From: Parcubacteria group bacterium CG10_big_fil_rev_8_21_14_0_10_38_31
GTDB taxonomy: Bacteria > Patescibacteriota > Minisyncoccia > GCA-002772825
Assembly: GCA_002772825.1 (NCBI GenBank)
Contig: PFDM01000029.1
Coordinates: 1 to 5,984, forward strand
Length of the DNA: 5,984 nucleotides
Direction: 5' to 3'
The position numbers and the translations under genes were made by a program. Position 1 is the stretch's first letter. Every line of letters begins with the position of its first letter. Positions 1 through 5,984 of the stretch are shown here, piece after piece. Under the pieces are notes generated by a model, which made no database searches, was not told the origin of the DNA, and worked only from the letters and a program-made list of their open reading frames with translations.

Positions 1-133
1 TGGTGCTTTTGGTGGTAGCTCAGACGGCAGTTCATACCATACAAGACGAGGCATGGAGAAGTTCCTCTTTACCACGACAATCATATTAGGTATACTATTT
101 GTATTATCAACTTTCTTCGCGCTCATTATTTAA
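1..133 (+). CDS. secG: SecG, preprotein translocase subunit (3' part only)
   Basis: This is the C-terminal 43 residues of SecG, the small membrane subunit that assists the SecYEG channel in protein export. The frame starts at base 2 and ends with TAA at 131-133; the N-terminus and first membrane helix lie outside the window. What is visible is a Gly/Ser-rich segment starting GAFGGSSDGSS, then a basic stretch (HTRRG), the FLFTTT junction, and a second hydrophobic helix (about residues 24-43 of the fragment) ending ALII. The order Gly-rich loop, RRG, hydrophobic helix and short tail is the classic SecG C-terminal layout. The frame is too short to stand out as an ORF but is clearly coding. It lies 56 bases upstream of the binding-protein gene on the same strand. 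Identity rests on motif recognition, because half of the protein is missing. Confidence 0.87.
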   Translation, partial: GAFGGSSDGSSYHTRRGMEKFLFTTTIILGILFVLSTFFALII

Positions 134-143
134 TCTTAATTTA

Positions 144-152
144 TATAACATA
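144..152 (+). promoter_or_regulatory. possible -10 element upstream of the binding-protein gene
   Basis: The 56-base gap between secG and the binding-protein gene contains TATAACATA. TATAAC matches the sigma70-type -10 consensus TATAAT at five of six bases. It sits about 40 bases before the ATG, which would give a leader of roughly 30 bases. No convincing -35 hexamer lies at the usual distance upstream, and the DNA is AT-rich, so such matches arise easily by chance. The same nine bases recur just before trpS. Confidence 0.2.
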
Positions 153-189
153 ATAGCAGAAAACAAACTCTCTATACTCTAAATTCTTT

Positions 190-1956
190 ATGCAACCAGA
201 AAAAAGACCCTCTTTTTTAAGTCACTTTAGGCTACCATCTTACCTTGAAATAAATATAGCCGTAAAAACTTTCTCCAAGAAAGAAAAAATTGCATTTCTT
301 ATTTTTTTCACTGTTTTTATAATAAGCGCTTTGGGCACAATTATAACTCTCAATAATTTTATCTCCGTAGAAGTCCCCAAATCCGCAGGAACACTTAGTA
401 TGGGAATAACTGGTACGCCACGCTTCATAAATCCAATACTTGAGACTTCCGATGCCGATCGAGATGTGACAGCTCTTGTATATTCAGGACTCATGAGGAC
501 TAACAATGACGGCGGATTGAGTCTAGATCTTGCAGAGAGTTACACCGAGAGTGAAGATGGCTTATCTTATACATTCACATTGAAAAAAGACGCTCGTTTC
601 CACGACGGCAAATCTGTTACAAGTGATGATATTGTATTTACCATAAACCAGATAAAGGACCCTTCATTAAAAAGCCCTAAAAGAGCAAGCTGGGAAGGAG
701 TTGAGGTTGAAAAGACAGATGACAGGACATTTAGATTCATACTTGGTCAGGTCTACTCACCATTTCTTGAGAACACCACTATTGGTATAATTCCTCATCA
801 TATATGGAAAGAAGCTTCATCCGGTTTAATGAGTTTTTCTGAATTTAATATCAACCCAATAGGGTCAGGTCCATACAAGCTAAAAAAAATAAGTAAAAAC
901 CCTGCCGGTGTTGTCGTCTCTTATACATTGATCGCCAACGAGGATTTCGCACTAGGGAAACCATTTATAAAAAAATTAATATTAAAATTCTATCCAAATG
1001 AAGAGAAACTTATAAACGCATTCCAAAACAATGAAATATCCAGCATTGGCGGTATCTCTTCGGAGAATGTATCTAAAATAAAAAAAGATGATTTCAATTT
1101 AAATATATTAAATCTTCCAAGAGTCTTCGGGGTATTTTTTAACCAAAACAACGCGCCAATATTTGCAAAAAAAGAAGTAAGAGAAGCTTTAAGCGAAGCA
1201 ACAGACAAGAAAAACATAATAGAAAATGTGCTTATGGGGTTTGGGGTAGAGATTGACTCACCCATACCACCGGGAACATTTGGGTCACATACGGCGACAT
1301 CTTCATCTTCTGAGGTAGAAGAAAGTCGAGAAGATAAAATAAAAAAAGCGAGAGGAATACTTGAACAAGCTGGTTGGAAATTTAATGAGGAAGAAAAAAT
1401 ATATGAGAAGAAATCCGGCAAAGAACTCCTACGACTGGAATTTTCCATATCCACATCAAATGCTCCAGAGTTGAAAGAGACAGGCGAGCTTATAAAATCA
1501 ATGTGGGAAGAACTAGGCGCAAAAGTAGATTTAAAAATTTTTGAAATAAGCGACTTAAACCAAAATGTGATAAGACCAAGAAAATATGATGCGCTTATCT
1601 TCGGAGAAATACTGAGCCACGACCCTGATCCATTCGCCTTCTGGCATTCATCCCAAAGAAATGACCCCGGACTTAACATAGCACTTTATGCAAATATAAC
1701 GGTCGATAAGTTACTCGAAGAAGCAAGAAGGACGAAGGATAGATCAGAAAGAATGGATAAGTATTTAGCATTTCAAAAAGAAGTAATGAAAGATTCACCG
1801 GCAGTCTTCTTATACTCCCCTTCATATATACACATAACACCAAAATCACTCAAAGGATTTGATACAAAAAATATCACCCTGCCGTCAGAAAGATTTAATG
1901 ATATAAACAAATGGTACCTAAAAACTAAAAAAATATGGAAAATATTTTCCAATTAA
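190..1956 (+). CDS. Membrane-anchored family-5 (oligopeptide-type) ABC solute-binding protein
   Basis: A 588-residue extracellular binding protein of the SBP_bac_5 (DppA/OppA-like) family, which captures peptides or other solutes outside the membrane for ABC import. Residues 1-33 are basic; about 34-58 form one hydrophobic helix (from KIAFLIFF); the rest is the binding domain. Family landmarks are FHDGKSVTSDDIVF (137-150), PIGSGPYKL (223-231) and the VREALSEATDKKNI region (330-343). No cysteine occurs anywhere, so it cannot be a lipobox lipoprotein and is probably held by an uncleaved signal anchor. A Ser/Glu-rich stretch (about 366-382) looks like a surface loop. Length is near that of typical family members. 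ATG 190 is chosen because it gives a basic N-terminus followed directly by the anchor; no Shine-Dalgarno site precedes it. No permease or ATPase gene is adjacent, so the ligand and partner are unknown. Family call is strong; peptide specificity is inferred. Confidence 0.9.
   Translation: MQPEKRPSFLSHFRLPSYLEINIAVKTFSKKEKIAFLIFFTVFIISALGTIITLNNFISVEVPKSAGTLSMGITGTPRFINPILETSDADRDVTALVYSGLMRTNNDGGLSLDLAESYTESEDGLSYTFTLKKDARFHDGKSVTSDDIVFTINQIKDPSLKSPKRASWEGVEVEKTDDRTFRFILGQVYSPFLENTTIGIIPHHIWKEASSGLMSFSEFNINPIGSGPYKLKKISKNPAGVVVSYTLIANEDFALGKPFIKKLILKFYPNEEKLINAFQNNEISSIGGISSENVSKIKKDDFNLNILNLPRVFGVFFNQNNAPIFAKKEVREALSEATDKKNIIENVLMGFGVEIDSPIPPGTFGSHTATSSSSEVEESREDKIKKARGILEQAGWKFNEEEKIYEKKSGKELLRLEFSISTSNAPELKETGELIKSMWEELGAKVDLKIFEISDLNQNVIRPRKYDALIFGEILSHDPDPFAFWHSSQRNDPGLNIALYANITVDKLLEEARRTKDRSERMDKYLAFQKEVMKDSPAVFLYSPSYIHITPKSLKGFDTKNITLPSERFNDINKWYLKTKKIWKIFSN
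1936..1951. repeat. Perfect 16-bp palindrome at the end of the binding-protein gene
   Basis: TGGAAAATATTTTCCA reads identically on both strands. It overlaps the last codons of the solute-binding-protein gene, ending two bases before the TAA stop and 20 bases before the rnj start codon. As RNA it could fold into a 6-bp stem (UGGAAA/UUUCCA) with an AUAU loop, and as DNA it could be a dimeric protein's site. It is not followed by a U-tract, so it does not resemble an intrinsic terminator. The palindrome itself is certain; a function is not. Confidence 0.45.
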
Positions 1957-1971
1957 ACTACATAAAAAATT

Positions 1972-3804
1972 ATGATTAAAAAAGAGACAACAGAAAAAAA
2001 AGAATTTAAACCAAAAAGAAGGTCTTCATCAGGAGCAAAAAAAGACTATAAATCAAGACCATGGAACAAGACACAGTATCGCCCTGCCACCACCCCCATA
2101 GTGCAAAAGACATTTTCAGTAAAAAATGAAAGTGAGAATATCCGAGTGATACCACTTGGCGGGGTGGAAGAGATAGGCAAAAATATGACTGCGATAGAAT
2201 ATAAGAATGATATCGTGGTAATAGACGCTGGTGTTCAGTTTCCAGAGGAGGACCATCCAGGAGTGGATTATCTCATACCAAATACCAAATATTTAGAGGA
2301 AAGAAAAGAAAGAATACGCGGTATCATAATAAGCCATGGGCACTTAGACCATGTCGGGGGTTTACCTTACCTGTCAGAGAGAATCGGAAATCCGATAATC
2401 TACACATCTAAATTATCTAAGATGATGATTCTTAAAAGATACGAAGAATTTCCTCATATTACAAAACCGGAAATAAGAGAAGTATCTTCAAAAGACAAGG
2501 TAAAACTTGGAAAAGAATTCATAGCCAAATTCTTCGACATAGAACACACCATACCTGACGCTATAGGTATAATAATAGAGACCGATCTTGGTAATATAAT
2601 ATACCCGGGAGACTTCAAGATAGAACACGACGGCAAAGGAACTGTAGCAAAAAAAGAAATAGAAAAATTCGAGAAAATTGGAAAAGAAAATAATCTACTC
2701 CTTCTCATGGAATCAACTAATGTTGAGACCCCTGGATTCTCACTACCGGAAAAACAAGTCCATAAAAATTTAGAAAAATTATTCAGCGAATCCAAAGGAA
2801 GGATTATCACTGCTGTATTTTCTTCACTACTTGAAAGAGTGGCTGAGATGGTAAAAATTGCAGAAAAATTAGATAGAAAAGTTGTGATAGATGGTCGCAG
2901 TTTGAAGACAAACCTAGAGATGGTGCAAGAATTAGGATATGTAAAGATAAAGAAAGGGTTGATAATCCAATCAAGCGAAATAGACAATTATCCACCGGAA
3001 AAAATATTGGCAATCTGCACTGGCTCGCAAGGGGAAGAGAACGCCGCACTTGTGCGAATCTCAAATAAAAGACATCAAAACATACGTATAAGAAAAGGCG
3101 ATACAATATTCTTATCATCGTCCATAGTCCCAGGAAACGAGAGAAGTGTCCAAAACCTTAAAGATAATCTATCAAGGCAAGGAGCGAAGATTATCCATTA
3201 CAAAATGGCGGACATACACTCTAGTGGCCATGCATACGCCGGTGAATTGGAACTGGTACACAAAATGATAAAACCAAAATTCTTTATGCCTCTACATGGC
3301 AGTTATTTTATGCTCTCCACTCATGCAGAGTTGGCAAAATCCACAGGCATGCCGGCTGAAAACATAGTTATCCCGTCTCATAACGGTTCTATCATAGAGG
3401 TTTCAAAAGATAAGATAGAAGAGATAAAAGAATTCGCTCCTTCTACTTTAGTTATGGTTGATGGACTAGGCGTCGGCGATGTAAAAGAAGTAGTCCTCCG
3501 AGACAGACAAGCCTTAGCTCAAGATGGCATATTCGTGATAATAGCTGTCATAGATTCAACTACAGGCAAAGTAAAGAATTCTCCGGATATTATTTCACGT
3601 GGTTTTGTATATCTTCGCGAATCACAAGAATTACTGCGTTCCACCAGATTCATCATAAGAAAGACGATTGAAGATGCCACTCTTGAAATGCACCCTGTGA
3701 ATATAGATTATGTTAAAAATAATTTACGAGAAAAAGTAGCTGATTTCTTGTTTAAAAAGACTAAACGCCGACCGATGGTGTTGCCCGTGATCTTAGAGGT
3801 GTAA
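1972..3804 (+). CDS. rnj: Ribonuclease J (metallo-beta-lactamase/beta-CASP RNase)
   Basis: A 610-residue cytosolic RNase J, which degrades and matures mRNA and rRNA with 5'-3' exonuclease and endonuclease activity using two zinc ions. Residues 1-56 are a Lys/Arg-rich, probably disordered extension. The beta-lactamase core begins at NIRVIPLGGVEEIGKN (56-71). Metal ligands are all visible: HGHLDH (H122, H124, D126, H127), H192 in EHTIPDA, D214 in YPGDFK and H442 in PLHGS. Beta-CASP hallmarks are ESTN (247-250), TGSQGEENAA (350-359), SSSIVPGNE (382-390) and HSSGHA (416-421). The C-terminal domain carries VDGLGVGD (496-503) and PDIISRGFVY (538-547), and ends RRPMVLPVILEV. ATG 1972 is 15 bases after the preceding stop and lacks a Shine-Dalgarno site. 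GTG 2101 (codon 44) is the only plausible later start, but it too has no ribosome-binding site. Compared with usual members, T before GD is P (YPGD) and the usual SDSTN reads MESTN; neither removes a metal ligand. The call is secure. Confidence 0.97.
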   Translation: MIKKETTEKKEFKPKRRSSSGAKKDYKSRPWNKTQYRPATTPIVQKTFSVKNESENIRVIPLGGVEEIGKNMTAIEYKNDIVVIDAGVQFPEEDHPGVDYLIPNTKYLEERKERIRGIIISHGHLDHVGGLPYLSERIGNPIIYTSKLSKMMILKRYEEFPHITKPEIREVSSKDKVKLGKEFIAKFFDIEHTIPDAIGIIIETDLGNIIYPGDFKIEHDGKGTVAKKEIEKFEKIGKENNLLLLMESTNVETPGFSLPEKQVHKNLEKLFSESKGRIITAVFSSLLERVAEMVKIAEKLDRKVVIDGRSLKTNLEMVQELGYVKIKKGLIIQSSEIDNYPPEKILAICTGSQGEENAALVRISNKRHQNIRIRKGDTIFLSSSIVPGNERSVQNLKDNLSRQGAKIIHYKMADIHSSGHAYAGELELVHKMIKPKFFMPLHGSYFMLSTHAELAKSTGMPAENIVIPSHNGSIIEVSKDKIEEIKEFAPSTLVMVDGLGVGDVKEVVLRDRQALAQDGIFVIIAVIDSTTGKVKNSPDIISRGFVYLRESQELLRSTRFIIRKTIEDATLEMHPVNIDYVKNNLREKVADFLFKKTKRRPMVLPVILEV

Positions 3805-3814
3805 AATATAAAAT

Positions 3815-4969
3815 ATGGCTAAGAAAAGAATGCTCCACATCTTATACTCTACCGGCTTCCTCTTTGCCATTCATTCCGCCTTCATCGCTTATATAGATTC
3901 TTCTTTTCTTGCCAGTTTTGTCGGAGAGAAATATGTTGGTCTTATCTTTACGATAAGCGCTATTTTATCTATCCTTGCTTTAAGCAAAGCTTCTCTGTTT
4001 CTAAGTAGACTCGGTAACTATAGAACTACAATCTTCCTACTTATACTCGAGGCACTTCTTCTGGCGGGGCTTGCTTCAATAAAGATACCTTTGGTAACAA
4101 TCCCATTATTTATCATCCATTACGCCATACTCACTGTTCTTATCTTGAACTTTGATATATTCATTGAGCACTTCTCAGATAACGGAAATACCGGATCTAT
4201 CAGAGGAACTTTCTTAACAGTGATAAATCTATCTTGGGTTATAGCCCCTTTTATTGCCGGATCCATATTGACCAACTCTGATTTTTGGAAAATATATTTA
4301 CTGTCAGCTTCTGCCATGATACCGGTTTTTGCCATCATTTTCTTAAAATTCAAAGATGTCCCGGATAATCACTATAACCACCCGCCCTTCTGGGAAACTA
4401 TAAAAAAAGTATATAGGAACAAAAGTATATATAAGATATTCTCAGCATCATTTCTTTTGTATTTTTTCTTTAGCTGGATGATAATATACACCCCTATATA
4501 CTTAAGTCATCATATCGGCTTCACTTGGGATAAGATAGGTATTATATTCACAATAATGCTCTTACCGTATGTATTATTTGAACTTCCATTAGGCAAGCTT
4601 GCTGATTCAAGATTTGGAGAAAAAGAATTTCTAACAATAGGATTCATCATCATCGCCATATCAACAATGACGATGGCATTTATAACTTCATCTAATTTTC
4701 TAGTCTGGGCAGTGATACTTTTCATAACAAGGATAGGTGGAAGCTTTATAGAGATATCAAGCGAAAGTTACTTCTTCAAGCAAGTTGATGACACTGATAC
4801 GAATATTATAAGCTTCTTTAGAAATACTAAGCCACTCGCTTTTGTCGTTGCCCCACTTATAGCAACAATTATATTAAGGATTTTCCCCTATCAATATCTC
4901 TTCCTGGCTCTTGGAGTAATAATGCTTTTCGGATTGAGGTATTCTATGACTTTGCGTGATACAAGATAA
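3815..4969 (+). CDS. Major facilitator superfamily (MFS) transporter, substrate unknown
   Basis: A 384-residue, highly hydrophobic membrane protein with about 12 predicted helices, near residues 10-30, 42-63, 71-88, 92-113, 133-153, 158-177, 207-229, 240-258, 271-290, 294-313, 337-355 and 358-376. This gives two six-helix halves joined by a charged loop (about 178-205), the standard MFS plan. The loop after helix 8 carries GKLADSRFGEK (260-270), matching the MFS motif-A pattern GxxxD-x-x-xG; the equivalent loop in the first half (SRLGNYR, 64-70) is degenerate. It has no cysteine. The length is at the short end for MFS. ATG 3815 lies 10 bases after the rnj stop; the purine run AGAGG (3795-3799), inside the last rnj codons, is about 15 bases away and too distant to be a normal Shine-Dalgarno site. 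Drug efflux, sugar or metabolite exchange are all possible; nothing in the sequence decides. The superfamily call is good, the substrate is not assignable. Confidence 0.85.
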   Translation: MAKKRMLHILYSTGFLFAIHSAFIAYIDSSFLASFVGEKYVGLIFTISAILSILALSKASLFLSRLGNYRTTIFLLILEALLLAGLASIKIPLVTIPLFIIHYAILTVLILNFDIFIEHFSDNGNTGSIRGTFLTVINLSWVIAPFIAGSILTNSDFWKIYLLSASAMIPVFAIIFLKFKDVPDNHYNHPPFWETIKKVYRNKSIYKIFSASFLLYFFFSWMIIYTPIYLSHHIGFTWDKIGIIFTIMLLPYVLFELPLGKLADSRFGEKEFLTIGFIIIAISTMTMAFITSSNFLVWAVILFITRIGGSFIEISSESYFFKQVDDTDTNIISFFRNTKPLAFVVAPLIATIILRIFPYQYLFLALGVIMLFGLRYSMTLRDTR

Positions 4970-4981
4970 AGAGTTATTATT

Positions 4982-4990
4982 TATAACATA
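4982..4990 (+). promoter_or_regulatory. possible -10 element just before trpS
   Basis: TATAACATA lies in the 22-base gap between the MFS gene and trpS, ending one base before the trpS ATG. It is identical to the nine bases at 144-152. If TATAAC is a -10 hexamer, transcription would begin at or very near the start codon, giving an almost leaderless message. No good -35 is visible, and the element overlaps a weak inverted repeat (GTTAT 4973-4977, ATAAC 4983-4987). Chance similarity in AT-rich DNA is quite possible. Confidence 0.15.
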
Positions 4991-4991
4991 G

Positions 4992-5984
4992 ATGACTTCA
5001 CAAAAAACAATTTTTTCAGCCATTCAACCAAGTGGCAACCTTCATATAGGTAACTACTTGGGTGCCATAAAACAATGGGTCAAACTCCAAAATTTAGGAG
5101 AGTATAACAATATATTCTGCATCGTTGACGAACACGCTATTACCGTCCCTCAAAACCCCGAAATATTGAGAAAAAAGATAATGGAAGTAACTCTTATATA
5201 CTTGGCCTCCGGCATAGACCCGGAGAAATCTCTCGTATTCATCCAGTCACATATTCCGGAGCACGCTGAACTCGCCTGGATTCTAAACACTATCACTCCA
5301 CTGGGTGAGCTCCAGAGGATGACTCAATTTAAAGACAAGACAAAAGAGAAAGGCCTCCTTGCTGGACTCTTAAATTACCCCGTGCTTATGGCGGGAGATA
5401 TTCTTCTCTACGACACAGAGGTTGTTCCTGTGGGCGAAGACCAAGTCCAGCATGTAGAATTCGCAAGAATGATTGCTAAGAAATTCAACAATCAATACGG
5501 AGAAACTTTCAAAATCCCGGAAGCATCAATAACAAAAGAAGGAAAAAGGATAATGGGATTAGACGACCCCAGGAAGAAGATGTCCAAGTCCGCCACCTCG
5601 CCAAAGAACTATATCGCCATCTTAGACGAACCAAGTGTCATAAGAAAGAAGATCTCCTCTGCTGTGACAGATTCCGGAAGCGAAGTGAAATTTGATGAGA
5701 AAAATAAACCAGCAATTTCAAACCTGTTAAATATCTACTCTCTATTTTCAGGTAACAGTATAAAAGATTTGGAGAAAGAATATAAAGGTAAAGAATATTC
5801 CGTTTTTAAAAAAGACTTGGCCGAAGTTATTATAAAAGAGCTTTCTCCTATCCAGAAAAAATATAAGGAGTTGGAAAATAATCCTTCTTACGTTAATAAA
5901 ATACTCAAAGACGGGGAAAAAAGAGCAAAAGAGATTGCCTCTAAGAAACTCAATCAAGTAAAACACAATATAGGTTTTATCTAA
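4992..5984 (+). CDS. trpS: Tryptophanyl-tRNA synthetase
   Basis: A 330-residue class Ic aminoacyl-tRNA synthetase that joins tryptophan to tRNA(Trp) using ATP in the cytosol. The length is normal for bacterial TrpRS. The Rossmann catalytic domain starts at once: SGNLHIGNYLGA (14-25) holds the HIGH-type signature (HIGN, the usual TrpRS form). Further family blocks are VDEHAIT (45-51), PLGELQRMTQFKDK (103-116), YPVLMAGDILLY (129-140) and PVGEDQVQH (146-154). The ATP-binding loop KMSKS is at 196-200, followed by the helical tRNA anticodon-binding region. D136 is the expected indole-contacting aspartate; the usual MAADIL reads MAGDIL, a mild change. The start ATG gives the standard short N-terminus; no Shine-Dalgarno site precedes it. 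The 22-base gap leaves no room for a T-box or trp attenuator, unless one lies inside the MFS gene. TAA occupies the last three bases of the window. Confidence 0.98.
   Translation: MTSQKTIFSAIQPSGNLHIGNYLGAIKQWVKLQNLGEYNNIFCIVDEHAITVPQNPEILRKKIMEVTLIYLASGIDPEKSLVFIQSHIPEHAELAWILNTITPLGELQRMTQFKDKTKEKGLLAGLLNYPVLMAGDILLYDTEVVPVGEDQVQHVEFARMIAKKFNNQYGETFKIPEASITKEGKRIMGLDDPRKKMSKSATSPKNYIAILDEPSVIRKKISSAVTDSGSEVKFDEKNKPAISNLLNIYSLFSGNSIKDLEKEYKGKEYSVFKKDLAEVIIKELSPIQKKYKELENNPSYVNKILKDGEKRAKEIASKKLNQVKHNIGFI

Noticed and set aside
11..30. TGGTAGCTCAG resembles the D-arm of a tRNA gene.
   Set aside because: It encodes the Gly/Ser-rich GGSSDG part of SecG. No matching acceptor stem, anticodon arm or T-arm follows.
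882..889. A run of eight A's in the binding-protein gene, and another at 1994-2001 in rnj, as possible frameshift or slippage sites.
   Set aside because: The long frames continue correctly on both sides with family motifs downstream. A-runs are common in this AT-rich lysine-coding DNA.
990..1679. A 229-codon open frame on the minus strand.
   Set aside because: It lies wholly inside the binding-protein gene, whose + strand frame has clear family motifs. The minus translation is Ser/Phe-rich with no recognisable domain, as expected of a shadow frame.
2608..2625. RNase J motif reads YPGDFK instead of the usual TGDFK, raising the question of an inactive enzyme.
   Set aside because: The metal-binding D214 and all histidine ligands are kept, so activity is expected; the change is beside the ligand.
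2454..3118. Two overlapping minus-strand open frames (2454-2987 and 2807-3118).
   Set aside because: Both are antisense to the conserved core of RNase J and show no domain. They also overlap each other in different frames.
4970..4991. Possible terminator or T-box leader before trpS.
   Set aside because: The gap is only 22 bases. The best inverted repeat has a 5-bp AT-rich stem (GTTAT/ATAAC) without a U-tract, too weak for a terminator and far too short for a T-box.
190..5984. Possible recoding of UGA, as known in some CPR lineages.
   Set aside because: All four complete proteins read at full length with the standard code, with glycines encoded normally, and every gene stops at TAA. Nothing requires recoding.

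Overview
The window is AT-rich, densely packed and entirely on the + strand. It holds the 3' end of one gene and four complete genes: secG (partial), an anchored family-5 solute-binding protein, RNase J, an MFS membrane transporter and tryptophanyl-tRNA synthetase. Gaps between genes are 56, 15, 10 and 22 bases, all five genes end in TAA, and no clear terminator is visible between them. They therefore look like one transcription unit, possibly with extra internal promoters. No RNA gene, mobile element, CRISPR array or phage gene is visible, and no stretch over 300 bases lacks a gene.

The likely source is an uncultivated bacterium of the Candidate Phyla Radiation (Patescibacteria), probably Parcubacteria. 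This is an inference from three things: the style of the SecG tail, a solute-binding protein held by an N-terminal anchor instead of a lipobox, and an RNase J with a long basic N-terminal extension. The gene order and the general lack of Shine-Dalgarno sequences fit. The standard code fits too: four long frames run without in-frame TGA, which argues against the UGA-glycine lineages (Gracilibacteria, Absconditabacteria). A 16S gene or a protein tree would settle the placement.

Layout: 1-133 encodes the end of SecG (Sec translocon). 190-1956 encodes an oligopeptide-type binding protein tethered to the membrane, with no permease or ATPase beside it. 1972-3804 encodes RNase J with all expected catalytic metal ligands. 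3815-4969 encodes a 12-helix MFS protein of unknown substrate. 4992-5984 encodes TrpRS with intact signature motifs, its stop codon falling on the last base of the window.

Functionally the block mixes protein export, probable peptide capture, RNA decay, solute transport and translation. It reads as a compact housekeeping cluster of a reduced, nutrient-scavenging cell. I do not see a clearly new system. The points most worth a second look are the orphan anchored binding protein, the basic RNase J extension, the near absence of cysteine (2 in 1,912 residues), the lack of usable Shine-Dalgarno sites, a perfect 16-bp palindrome just before rnj, and a shared TATAACATA element upstream of two genes.
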